Shown: one piece after another, positions 40,863 through 49,793 of the stretch
Position numbering within the stretch: position 1 is the first letter of the stretch
How the letters are laid out: every line of letters begins with the position of its first letter
Assembly: GCA_963838795.1 (NCBI GenBank)
Contig: CAWISL010000001.1
Coordinates: 372,001 to 436,000, forward strand
Length of the DNA stretch: 64,000 bases
DNA from: JAIBJN01 sp963838795
Lineage (GTDB): Bacteria; Actinomycetota; Thermoleophilia; Gaiellales; Gaiellaceae
Direction of reading: 5' to 3'
Position numbers and translations under genes: made by a program
Notes under the pieces: model-generated
What the model saw: the letters and a program-made list of their open reading frames with translations, nothing else
Database searches by the model: none
What the model was told of the DNA's origin: nothing

Positions 40863-41137
40863 GCGCCGTTTGCGCCCACCTCGACAGCATCGAGGTGAGG
40901 TCGCTGCCCGACGAGATCGCGGGCTGCGAGGACTGCTTGGCGCTCGGCGACAGCTGGGTTCACCTGCGTATGTGCATGACGTGCGGGAAGATCGGCTGCT
41001 GCGACTCCTCGCCGAATCGCCATGCCACGCGCCACGCCGGCGAATCCGGTCATCCGATCATTCGCTCCGCCGAGCCCGGCGAGGACTGGAGCTGGTGCTA
41101 CGTCGACGAAGTCACCTTCGTGCTGGGGCGGTCATGA
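40859..41137 (+). CDS. UBP-type zinc finger protein
   Basis: A 92-residue stand-alone zinc-finger UBP domain. MSAVCAHLDSI, GCEDCLALGDSWVHLRMCMTCGKIGCCDSS, HATRHAGESGHPIIRS and EPGEDWSWCYVDE give the full set of zinc-binding cysteines and histidines. In eukaryotes the fold binds ubiquitin C-termini; in bacteria single-domain versions are common and uncharacterised. It is coupled on both sides (ATGA overlaps) to the DsbA-like gene and DUF5996, so the three are made together. Confidence 0.9.
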   Translation: MSAVCAHLDSIEVRSLPDEIAGCEDCLALGDSWVHLRMCMTCGKIGCCDSSPNRHATRHAGESGHPIIRSAEPGEDWSWCYVDEVTFVLGRS

Positions 41138-42096
41138 ATCTCCCGGAGCTCCACCTCGCAGACTGGCGCCCAACGAAGGACACGCTTCACCTCTACTGCC
41201 AGATACTCGGGAAGGTTCGGCTCGCAACGACCACGCCGCGAAACCACTGGTGGAACGCGCCGCTCTACGTCGACGTTCGCGGCCTCACCACACGTCGCCT
41301 CCACCAGGGGGAGACGGAGTTCGAGATCGCGCTCGACTTCGTCGACGACGCTCTCGTCGCACAGACTGGTCACGGCCGGGTCGAATCCTTCTCGCTCGCG
41401 GGCGGCGTCCCGGTCTCGAGCTTCGACGCCTCATTGCACGAGGCGCTTCGGAGCCTGGGCGTCGACGTCGCGATCCAGGAGAAGCCGTTCGGCGTCCCAA
41501 TGACGACCCCGTTTCCGGAGGACACCGAGCACGCCTCCTGGGACCACGACGCCGTCCTCCGTTTTGGCCAGATCCTTGACTGGTCGGACACCGTCTTCGA
41601 GGAGTTCAGCGGCTGGTTCAACGGCAAGACGAGCCCGGTGCACTTCTTCTGGCACGGCTTGGACCTCGCTGTCACGCGCTTCTCGGGGCGGCCGAGTGGA
41701 AACTCGAGCGCCGATCCGGTCACGCGCGAGGCCTATTCGCACGAGGTGATCTCGTTCGGTTTCTGGCCCGGGGACGACAACGTCCCTGATGCCGCCTACT
41801 ACTCCTACACCGCGCCGGAGCCCAAGGGTTTGCGCGAGCAGCCGCTCGCCGTCGGCTCCTGGAGTCCCTCCGGCGCGTCGTCGTCGCTCGCCATTCTCCC
41901 CTACGAGGAAGTTCGGACTTCCGACGATCCCCGTCGGATGGTGCTTGCCTTCTGCGAGAGCGCGTACGAGGCCGGCGCCCGGCTGGCCGGGTGGGACACG
42001 GCTGCCTTCACCTCGAGCGCGTGCCCCACTCCGGAGGAGCTTCAGGCGCTCCAGGCAACGGCTGCCGGACAGTTCGGTCGCGCGGTCGCCGGTTAA
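41134..42096 (+). CDS. DUF5996 family protein
   Basis: A 320-residue protein of the DUF5996 family, found in many actinobacteria and proteobacteria with unknown function. Typical parts are the N-terminal LADWRPTKDTLHLYCQILGKVRLATTTPRNHWWNAPLYV, the middle VHFFWHGLDLAVTRFSGR, and the C-terminal HEVISFGFWPGDD with a PLAVGSWSPSG. No known catalytic motif. It overlaps the UBP zinc finger by ATGA. Confidence 0.88.
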   Translation: MNLPELHLADWRPTKDTLHLYCQILGKVRLATTTPRNHWWNAPLYVDVRGLTTRRLHQGETEFEIALDFVDDALVAQTGHGRVESFSLAGGVPVSSFDASLHEALRSLGVDVAIQEKPFGVPMTTPFPEDTEHASWDHDAVLRFGQILDWSDTVFEEFSGWFNGKTSPVHFFWHGLDLAVTRFSGRPSGNSSADPVTREAYSHEVISFGFWPGDDNVPDAAYYSYTAPEPKGLREQPLAVGSWSPSGASSSLAILPYEEVRTSDDPRRMVLAFCESAYEAGARLAGWDTAAFTSSACPTPEELQALQATAAGQFGRAVAG

Positions 42097-42114
42097 TCAC
42101 GAGCCGGCCCCGCG

Positions 42115-43699
42115 ATGGCGTCGGTAGACACGGGCGCAGTGACTAAGCTCGACTCCGTGGAAGCTCCTGCCAGCCCGTTGCTGTCTGCCTCTCAACTGAC
42201 AACGCTCGCCGAGCACGGCGAGGAGCGGACCGCGAGCGTCGGGGACGTGCTCTATCGCGTCGGCGATCAGAGCTACCCGTTGATCGCGATCCTCGAGGGT
42301 GAGGTCGCAATCCTCGACGCTGCGGACAACGAGATCGTCCGGCACGGCGAGTCGAAGTTTCTGGGCGAGATGAACCTCCTCACCGGGCAGACGGTCTTTC
42401 TGACGGCGGTCGTGACAAAGCCGCTCCGCTATATCGCCGTCGAGCGCGACGCGCTGCGACCGCTGCTCTTCGACGACGGTCTGCTCAGCGACCTGCTTCT
42501 CTCGACGTTCATGGCCCGGCGCGAGGCGCTGCAGCGGGTGGAGGGTGTCGGCCTCGAGATCGTCGGCCCGCACTCGTCCGAGGCGACGATGCGCATGGTC
42601 GACTTCGCACGCGCCAATCGGCTTCCCTTCACCTGGAACCATGCGTCCCGCGCCCGACGGAACGGAGCTTCCGCTCGTGCGGCTGCCCGGCGGCACGGAG
42701 ATGCACGCTCCATCCACCGGCGAGGTCCTGCGTGCTCTCGGCATCGGGCGCGAGCTCGCGCCGACGGAGGAGGTCGACCTGCTCGTCGTGGGTGGAGGGC
42801 CGGCGGGCCTCGGGGCCGCGGTCTACGGTGCATCGGAGGGCCTCGAAACGCTCGTTGTGGAGAGCACCGCGCTCGGCGGGCAGGCCGGTTCGTCCCGGAG
42901 GATCGAGAACTACCTCGGGTTCCCGGCGGGTATCAGCGGAGCGGAGCTCACGAGCCGTGCGGTCAGCCAAGCGCGGAAGTTCAACGCCCGGCCCGCGACG
43001 CCGTATCGGGCGGTCTCGCTCGAGCCGGGGAACGGGCACCACGTCGTCCGTCTGGAGGAAGGCCAGGTCATCGCCGCGCGCTCGGTCATCCTGGCCACCG
43101 GCGCGCAGTACCGCCGACTCCCAGTAGAGGGGCTGTCGGAGTACGAAGGGATCAGCGTCTTCTATGCTGCCGGGCCCCCCGAGGCGCAGCTCTGCGGCGC
43201 CTCTCGGGTCGGCGTGGTCGGCGGAGGCAACGCGGCGGGCCAGGCAGCCGTCTGGCTTGCGCGAGGCGGTGCGCTCGTCACATTGCTTCATCGCCGTGCG
43301 GACCTGCGCGAGACCATGTCCGACTACCTCGTGCGAGAACTCGAGCGCTACGGCATCGCGGTCCGCGACCTGAGTGAGATCGGCGCGTTGCACGGTGACG
43401 GGGGTCATCTAGACGCGGTCACGCTCAAGACCGGCGAGCGTCTGCCACTCTCTTTCCTGTTTCTTTTCCTCGGGGCTCTGCCCTGTACGGAGTGGCTCGG
43501 GGATGCGGTCGCACGCGACGAGGACGGCTTCGTCGTCACGGGCGCTGCTGCGAACGCCCGCTACCTCCTCGAGACCAGCGTGCCCGGCGTCTTCGCAGCG
43601 GGCGACGTGCGCTCCGGCTCGACGAAGCGCTGCGCAGCGGCAGTGGGCGAGGGAGCCATGGCGGTGCAACTCGTACACGCCCGGCTCGGGGGCGTCTGA
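42115..43699 (+). CDS. cNMP-binding domain fused to thioredoxin-reductase-like FAD oxidoreductase (one frame interruption)
   Basis: About 527 residues after correction. Residues 15-140 are a cyclic-nucleotide-binding barrel (GEVAILDAADNEIVRHG, LGEMNLLTGQ), residues 140-205 a glutaredoxin-like linker, and from 220 a TrxR-type oxidoreductase: LLVVGGGPAGLGAAVYGASEG, LGGQAGSSRRIENYLGFP, VGVVGGGNAAGQAAVWLA, and VFAAGDVRSGSTKR. The CxxC normally between FAD and NADPH motifs is absent in this subclass. The frame shifts by one extra base in CCC at 42653-42655. Start and end lie in frame 1 and 2. It may use NADPH signals sensed by the cNMP domain. Confidence 0.82.
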
Positions 43700-43767
43700 G
43701 CACGCTGAGCGTCACCGACGGCCCGAGTGACCGTTCGACCTGTTCCCGCGCTGAGCTGATGTGAAGT

Positions 43768-43799
43768 GAGGCGGGCGGGCAGTTCAGTCCGCCCGCCTC
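43768..43799. terminator. Bidirectional-type hairpin between convergent genes
   Basis: An 11-bp perfect stem GAGGCGGGCGG/CCGCCCGCCTC with a 10-base loop lies between the stops of the FAD oxidoreductase and the secreted protein. No U tract on either side. The rest of the 210-base gap holds no gene. Confidence 0.55.
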
Positions 43800-43910
43800 G
43801 AGCTCACGCTCCTCGAGCCGCACGTTTGCGGCGAGCTCCGGCCTCGTGGTCGTGATCGAGCGTCCCCCTGTGACGTTCGTTTGCCGGCGAGGGCGTTGCT
43901 GAGCGCCTCT

Positions 43911-44498
43911 CTACTTCTCTGTATCGACGCGGATGAACGGGGCAGGCCGGGTCGGGTGGTTGGCCTCGCCGTTGACGAGAACCTCGCCGTCGAAGGTCAC
44001 CTGGCCGGTCGCGGTCGCTTCGCGCTGCTTCCTCTTGCTTCCCGGCCCGTTGACGGTTGTCTCGAGCGGTCCGACGCCCGTCCACGCGACATCGAAGGAA
44101 ACCTGGTGGGTCCCACCGAGGTTGTCCCTGGCGATTCCCGATCCGGCGGCCGTGACGCTCTTCAGGTTCGTGGTGCTCGTGATGGTCGCCGGGGCGGTCG
44201 GTGCGGCCCAGCTGAACGAGGTGCCGTCTGGGCAGACGGCCAGGAACTGGACCCTGGCAGTCGGGTCCGGGTCCTCGGTATCGGGTGACTCGAAGTCGCG
44301 CGTGCTCAGCACCAGCAGCGTCCCCTGCACCGTCGAGCCGTCGGCACACTCGTGGGGCACCGCCCAGAAGGCTGAGGCCGTCTCCTCGAAGAAGAGCGAT
44401 CTTTCTGCCGACGCGGACGTCGAGAATGCCAGGACCGCAGTCAGCGCCGCCAGCGCGACGACGACCGAACGTCGCCGCGCGGAAGCTGTCTTTCGCAT
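43911..44498 (-). CDS. Secreted protein of unknown function
   Basis: A 195-residue protein with a strong signal peptide (MRKTASARRRSVVVALAALT..., cut near SASA). The mature part is beta-rich, with two cysteines (HECADGS and AVCPDGT) that could form a disulfide, several STTNLKSVT-like strands, and a C-terminal FIRVDTEK. I do not recognise a domain. The start is supported by GAGGGGG seven bases upstream. It probably sits at the cell surface or in the medium. Confidence 0.75.
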   Translation of the reverse strand: MRKTASARRRSVVVALAALTAVLAFSTSASAERSLFFEETASAFWAVPHECADGSTVQGTLLVLSTRDFESPDTEDPDPTARVQFLAVCPDGTSFSWAAPTAPATITSTTNLKSVTAAGSGIARDNLGGTHQVSFDVAWTGVGPLETTVNGPGSKRKQREATATGQVTFDGEVLVNGEANHPTRPAPFIRVDTEK

Positions 44499-44653
44499 CT
44501 TTGTACCCCCTCGGCTCATGCGACTGGTGTTGCCGCGTTCAACAAGCGAGTACGGCCGTCCCGACAAAGCGGATCGCCGGCTCTCAGCCCGTCCAGCGGT
44601 GGAAGTCGAGGGCGGGACATCCCGCACCGCCTGTAGCGGTACGCTCCCCGTCC

Positions 44654-45662
44654 ATGGGCCTGGGCGACTTCGATCGCGTCCCGCTCCTCTTCGGGCCGTC
44701 GCCGGTACACCGGCTCCAGCGCCTGAGCGAGCACCTCGGCGGCAAGGTCGAGATCTGGGCCAAGCGGGAGGACTGCAATGCCGGCCTTGCCTACGGCGGG
44801 AACAAGGTGCGCAAGCTCGAGTACCTGGCCGCCGAGGCGCTCGCGCAGGGGTGCGACACGCTCGTCTCGATCGGCGGGGTGCAGTCGAACCACACGCGGC
44901 AGGTGGCGGCGGTCGCCGCGCGGCTCGGGCTCGGGTGCGTGCTCGTGCAGGAGCGGTGGGTCGACTGGCCCGACGCGGTCTACGACAAGGTGGGGAACAT
45001 CCTCCTCTCGCGGATCATGGGCGCCGACGTCCGGCTCGACCCTGCGGGCTTCGACATCGGCATCCGCCCGAGCTGGGAGGAGGCGCTCTCCTCGGTGGAG
45101 GAGCGTGGCGGGAAGCCATACGCGATCCCGGCGGGAGCGCTCCGATCATCCTCTCGGCGGGCTCGGCTTCGCGCGCTGGGCCGGCGAGCTCGCGGAGCAG
45201 GAACAGGAGCTCGGTGTCTTCTTCGACACGATCGTCGTCTGCTCGGTGACCGGCTCGACCCAGGCCGGCATGGTCGCCGGGTTCGCCCTCCAGGAGGAGG
45301 AGCGCTCGATCCTCGGCATCGACGGCTCGGCGACGGTCGAGCAGACCTGGGAGCAGACCGCGCGGATCGCGCGCCGGACCGCGGAGGCGATCGGCCTGGG
45401 CCGCGAGCTCGCCGACGACGAGATCGTGCTTCTCGACGAGTGGCACGCCGGGATCTACGGCATCCCGGACGACAAGACGATCGAGGCGATCCGACTATGC
45501 GCGCGGCTCGAGGGCGTGCTCACCGACCCCGTCTACGAAGGCAAGTCGATGGCGGCAATGATCGACCTCGTGCGGTCCGGCCGGATCGAGCGCGGCACGC
45601 GCGTGCTCTACGCGCACCTCGGCGGACAGCCGGCGCTGAACGCCTACGCCGGAGCGTTCTGA
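44654..45662 (+). CDS. D-cysteine desulfhydrase / ACC deaminase family PLP enzyme (one frame interruption)
   Basis: A fold-type II PLP enzyme, about 335 residues after correction. DFDRVPLLFGPSPVHRLQRL, AKREDCNAGLAYGGNKVRKLEYL (PLP lysine in GGNKVRK), SIGGVQSNHTRQVAAVAARLG, and VTGSTQAGMVAGF all fit. The frame shifts at 45140, where one extra C in GGAGCGCTCC breaks AIPAGASDHPLGGLGF; removing it restores the protein. ACC deaminases and D-cysteine desulfhydrases cannot be separated confidently here; the NAGLAYGGNK start leans toward the broader ACCD-like group. It is followed within 20 bases by pgi. Confidence 0.85.
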
Positions 45663-45678
45663 GACACTCCGCGGCATC

Positions 45679-47304
45679 GTGACCGCGGCACCACTGCGTC
45701 AGCTACCAGCGTGGAAGGCGCTCGAGCGCCACTACGACCAGCTCCGCGGCGTCCACCTGCGTGAGCTCTTCGCCGGCGATCCGACTCGGGGGGAGCGCCT
45801 GGCCGCGGAGGGCGCCGGCCTCTACCTCGACTTCTCCAAGAACCGGATCACCGACGAGACGGTCGGGCTGCTCGTGCAGCTCGCCGTCGAGACCGGCCTC
45901 GCGGAGCGGATGGAGGCGATGTTCCGGGGGGACCGGATCAACGTCTCCGAGAACCGAGCAGTCCTCCACGTCGCGCTTCGGATGCCCCGGGAAGCCTCGC
46001 TGCTAGTCGAGGGCGTGGACGTAGTCGCCGAGGTGCACGAGGTCCTCGACCGCATGGGCGCCTTCGCCGAGCGGGTGCGCTCGGGCGAGTGGCTCGGCTT
46101 CACTGGCAAGCCGATCCGAAACGTCGTCAACATCGGCATCGGCGGCTCGGACCTCGGCCCCGTGATGGCCTACGAGGCGCTGCGCTACTACTCCGCGCGC
46201 GACCTCACGTTCCGGTTCGTGTCCAATGTGGACTCGACGGACTTCGTGGAGGCGACACGCGACCTCGCTCCCGAGGAGACGCTCTTCATCGTGTGTTCGA
46301 AGTCCTTCAGGACGCTCGAGACCATGACCAACGCCCGCTCGGCCCGCGACTGGGCGCTTGCGGGCCTGCAGGACGAGGCCGCGATCGCGAGGCACTTCGT
46401 GGCCGTGTCGACCAACGCCGCGGGCGTCGCGGCGTTCGGCTGCGACACGGCCAACATCTTCGGCTTCTGGGACTGGGTCGGCGGCCGCTACTCGATGGGC
46501 TCGGCGATCGGCCTCTCGACGATGATCGCGGTCGGCCCGGAACGCTTCCGCGACCTGCTCGGCGGCTTCCATGCCATGGACGTCCACTTTCGCACGGCGC
46601 CGTTCGAGCGAAACCTCCCCGTGCTGATGGGCCTGCTGGCCGTCTGGTACGGGGACTTCTTCGACGCGCAGACCGCGGGCGTGATGCCGTACAGCCAGTA
46701 CCTGAAGCGCTTCCCCGCCTACCTGCAGCAGCTGACGATGGAGTCGAACGGGAAGCACGTGACCCTCGACGGCGTTCCCGTCGACTACGAGACCGGCGCC
46801 GTCTACTGGGGCGAGCCGGGGACGAACGGCCAGCACAGCTTCTACCAGCTGATCCACCAGGGCACGAAGCTGATCCCCCTCGACCTGATCGGGTTCGCCA
46901 AGAGCCTCAACCCGCTCCGCGACCACCATGACCTGCTCACGGCCAACGTCTTCGCGCAGGCGGAGGCGCTCGCCTTCGGCAAGACCGAGGAGGAGGTGCG
47001 AGCCGAAGGCACGCCCGAGGAGGTGGTGCCGCACCGGGTCTTCGAGGGCAACCGGCCGAGCAACGTGATCCTCGCCGAGCAGCTGACGCCCCATGCGCTC
47101 GGCGCGCTCGTCGCCCTCTACGAGCACAGCGTCTTCACGCAGGGGACCGTCTGGGGGATCGACTCCTTCGACCAGTGGGGGGTCGAGCTCGGGAAGATGC
47201 TCGCGCAGCGCATCATCCCCGAGCTCGGGAGCGAGGCCGAGCCGGAGCTCGACCACGACAGCTCCACGAACGCGCTGATCCGGCGCTACCGCGCCCTGAA
47301 ATGA
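45679..47304 (+). CDS. pgi: Glucose-6-phosphate isomerase
   Basis: A 541-residue glycolytic enzyme interconverting glucose-6-phosphate and fructose-6-phosphate. IGIGGSDLGPVMAYEAL near residue 155, VCSKSFRTLETMTNA near 212, DWVGGRYSMGSAIGLS near 265, the catalytic glutamate region TMESNGKHVTL near 355, and GTNGQHSFYQLIHQGTKLIP near 385 are all canonical. Length matches the long bacterial form. GTG start. Its stop overlaps an ATG of the gnd gene region (ATGA), so the two sugar-phosphate enzymes form an operon. Confidence 0.97.
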   Translation: MTAAPLRQLPAWKALERHYDQLRGVHLRELFAGDPTRGERLAAEGAGLYLDFSKNRITDETVGLLVQLAVETGLAERMEAMFRGDRINVSENRAVLHVALRMPREASLLVEGVDVVAEVHEVLDRMGAFAERVRSGEWLGFTGKPIRNVVNIGIGGSDLGPVMAYEALRYYSARDLTFRFVSNVDSTDFVEATRDLAPEETLFIVCSKSFRTLETMTNARSARDWALAGLQDEAAIARHFVAVSTNAAGVAAFGCDTANIFGFWDWVGGRYSMGSAIGLSTMIAVGPERFRDLLGGFHAMDVHFRTAPFERNLPVLMGLLAVWYGDFFDAQTAGVMPYSQYLKRFPAYLQQLTMESNGKHVTLDGVPVDYETGAVYWGEPGTNGQHSFYQLIHQGTKLIPLDLIGFAKSLNPLRDHHDLLTANVFAQAEALAFGKTEEEVRAEGTPEEVVPHRVFEGNRPSNVILAEQLTPHALGALVALYEHSVFTQGTVWGIDSFDQWGVELGKMLAQRIIPELGSEAEPELDHDSSTNALIRRYRALK

Positions 47305-47315
47305 AAGGGGAGACG

Positions 47316-48332
47316 ATGCAACTGGGGATGGTCGGGCTCGGCCGGATGGGCGCCGGCATCGTCCGGCGGCTGCAGCACGCCGGGCACCACTGCGTCGGCT
47401 ATGACCTCTCGCCGGACGCGGTCGAGTCGCTTGCCGCGGACGGGATGGTCGGCGCGTCTTCGCTCGAAGACCTGGCCGCCAAGCTCGACAAGCCCCGGGC
47501 CGCGTGGCTGATGGTGCCGGCAGGCGAGATCACGGACAAGACGATCGGGGCCATGAGCGAGGTGCTCGAGGAGGGCGACGTCATCCTCGACGGCGGAAAC
47601 AGCCACTACCACGACGACATCCGGCACGCCGGAGAGCTAAGGGAGAAGGGCATCCACCATGTCGACATCGGCACGAGCGGGGGCGTCTGGGGGCTCGAGC
47701 GCGGCTTCTGCCTGATGATCGGGGGCGAGGACCAGGTCGTCGATCGGCTCGGCCCGATCTTCGCCGCTATCGCCCCGGGGGTCGGTGAGACGGCTCGCAC
47801 GCCGGGCCGCACGGGCGACCCGAGCCCGTCCGAGCAAGGCTGGTACCACTGCGGCCCGAACGGCGCGGGGCACTTCGTGAAGATGGTGCACAACGGCATC
47901 GAGTACGGGCTCATGGCCGCCTACGCGGAGGGGCTGAACATCATCGCCAACGCCGACGCCGGGCTTCGCAAGCGTGATCAGGACGCGGAGACCGCGCCGC
48001 TGGAGAATCCCGACTGGTACCGCTACGAGATCGACACGACGGAGGTCGCGGAGGTCTGGCGCCGCGGCAGCGTCATCTCCTCCTGGCTCCTCGACCTCGC
48101 GGCCGAGGCGCTGTTCACCTCGCCCCAGCTCGAGGAGTTCGCCGGCCGGGTGTCGGACTCCGGCGAGGGCCGTTGGACGACGCTGGCCGCCATCGAGGAG
48201 GGCGTCCCGGCCCCGGTGCTCACCGCCGCGCTCTACTCACGATTCAGCTCACGCGGCCTCGACGACTTCGCCGACAAGCTCCTGTCGGCCATGCGAAAGC
48301 AGTTCGGCGGCCACGACGAGAAGCGGCCGTGA
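47316..48332 (+). CDS. gnd: 6-phosphogluconate dehydrogenase (decarboxylating), short form
   Basis: A 338-residue pentose-phosphate enzyme of the short, NAD-type YqeC/GndA group. LGMVGLGRMGAGIVRRLQ binds cofactor, DGGNSHYHDDIRHAGEL and HVDIGTSGGVWGLERGFCLMIGG form the substrate site, and GAGHFVKMVHNGIEYGLMAAYAEG is the signature helix with catalytic lysine. I chose ATG 47316 because AAAGGGGAG lies just upstream; an ATG at 47301 overlaps the pgi stop. It oxidises 6-phosphogluconate to ribulose-5-phosphate. No zwf is nearby. Confidence 0.93.
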   Translation: MQLGMVGLGRMGAGIVRRLQHAGHHCVGYDLSPDAVESLAADGMVGASSLEDLAAKLDKPRAAWLMVPAGEITDKTIGAMSEVLEEGDVILDGGNSHYHDDIRHAGELREKGIHHVDIGTSGGVWGLERGFCLMIGGEDQVVDRLGPIFAAIAPGVGETARTPGRTGDPSPSEQGWYHCGPNGAGHFVKMVHNGIEYGLMAAYAEGLNIIANADAGLRKRDQDAETAPLENPDWYRYEIDTTEVAEVWRRGSVISSWLLDLAAEALFTSPQLEEFAGRVSDSGEGRWTTLAAIEEGVPAPVLTAALYSRFSSRGLDDFADKLLSAMRKQFGGHDEKRP

Positions 48333-48444
48333 CGCGCCTAGGCTTCTGAGCTTGTAGCGATCGGATTCACCGCCAGGGCGGAAGACGGCTGAGATACACA
48401 AAAAGGGGTCGCCGGGTGCCTAGGCCCTCCCGATACTGCGACTC

Positions 48445-49791
48445 GTGGCCAGCCGCGTGCCCGTGTACCACGGCCCGTTTCGCAAGCGGGAAGCAGAGCG
48501 ACTGCTTTGGCGTGCCGGTTTCGGGCCGAAGCCCGGCGAGGCCGTCAAGGTGGCCAAGAAGGGGCTCAAGCGGGCGGTCGACGACCTTCTGAGCCCGCCG
48601 AAGGCGCGCCTGATCGGGCCCTCACCGACCGACGACAACGGCGCTCCGCTCGCCCCACGCGACGCCTGGGGCCATGACCACCTCTGGTGGCTCGACCGCA
48701 TGGTGCGCTCGAACCAGCAGTTGATCGAGCGGATGACGCTCGTCTGGCACGACTGGTTCGCCACCTCGAACGACGGCGTCGGCTCGCAGAAGTTCATGCT
48801 CGACCAGAACAAGTTCCTCCGCTCGCACGCGCTCGGCTCCTTCGAGTCGATGCTGATCGGGCTCACGAAGGATCCGGCAATGCTGATCTGGCTGAACGGG
48901 ATCCAGAACACGAAGTGGTCGCCGAACGAGAACTACGCGCGCGAGCTGATGGAGCTCTTCACCCTCGGCGCGGGGCGCGGCTACACGGAGGACGACGTGC
49001 GCGAGCAGGCCCGCGCCCTCACGGGCTGGCGCGTCGACTGGGACGACGGCGTCGGCTACAACAACTTCCGCTTCGACCCGAGCTGGCACGACGGCGACGT
49101 CAAGACGATCTTCGGCAAGAGCGGCAGGTACAGCTGGCAGGACGCGTGCCGCCTGTGCCTCGGGAACTCGGCCCACGCGTCGTACTTCGTGACGAAGCTC
49201 TGGAGCTACTTCATCCCAACCCCGCCGTCGGCGTCCACACGGTCGGCGCTCATCCGCCTCTACAAGCGCTCCGACTCCAGGGTGAGGCCGGTCCTCGAGG
49301 CCATCCTCAAGCACCCGCAGCTCTACACGGGCCAGCGGATGATGAAGCCGCCGATCGTCCAGGTCGCCGGAATGCACCGCGCGCGCCGCCGCCGCGTCGA
49401 CACGGAGGCCTGGTCCTGGCTCTCCTCGCTCGACGGCCAACGTCTCTTCTACCCGCCGAACGTCGCGGGCTGGAACGACGACCGTTGGCTCGACACCTCC
49501 AGCTTCCGCGGCCGCTGGATGGACGTGAACTATGCCCTGGAGCCGTACGAGCTCGACACCGACGACTGGAGCGGCGAGCTGCCGTTCGATGCCGGAAAGC
49601 TCGTGGACCGAGCGCTTGCCTTCTGGGGCGACCCGACGACGACCTCGTCGACCCGGACGACGCTGCGCACCTTCGCCCAGAACGCGCTCGACGACGCGGG
49701 CTCGACCTACGAGCGGGACACGTACCCCGTCCTCATCGTCAACGCCCTCCGGATTCTCTTCGCCATCTCCCCCGACTACCAGACCTGCTGA
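48445..49791 (+). CDS. DUF1800 protein
   Basis: A 448-residue DUF1800 family protein. The N-terminal AERLLWRAGFGPKPGEAV, LVWHDWFATSNDGVG, MLIWLNGIQNTKWSPNENYARELMELFTLG near residue 160 and FYPPNVAGWNDDRWLDTSS near 330 are the classic signatures. Unlike many members it has no obvious signal peptide. DUF1800 proteins are almost always encoded next to DUF1501 proteins, as here. Function unknown; secreted or envelope-linked assembly or polysaccharide handling has been guessed. GTG start at the beginning of a new operon after a 112-base gap. Confidence 0.93.
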   Translation: MASRVPVYHGPFRKREAERLLWRAGFGPKPGEAVKVAKKGLKRAVDDLLSPPKARLIGPSPTDDNGAPLAPRDAWGHDHLWWLDRMVRSNQQLIERMTLVWHDWFATSNDGVGSQKFMLDQNKFLRSHALGSFESMLIGLTKDPAMLIWLNGIQNTKWSPNENYARELMELFTLGAGRGYTEDDVREQARALTGWRVDWDDGVGYNNFRFDPSWHDGDVKTIFGKSGRYSWQDACRLCLGNSAHASYFVTKLWSYFIPTPPSASTRSALIRLYKRSDSRVRPVLEAILKHPQLYTGQRMMKPPIVQVAGMHRARRRRVDTEAWSWLSSLDGQRLFYPPNVAGWNDDRWLDTSSFRGRWMDVNYALEPYELDTDDWSGELPFDAGKLVDRALAFWGDPTTTSSTRTTLRTFAQNALDDAGSTYERDTYPVLIVNALRILFAISPDYQTC

Positions 49792-49793
49792 CC

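Noticed and set aside
45131..45145. GGAGCGCTCC palindrome as operator
   Set aside because: It is inside a coding gene and only appears because of the extra base that breaks the frame.
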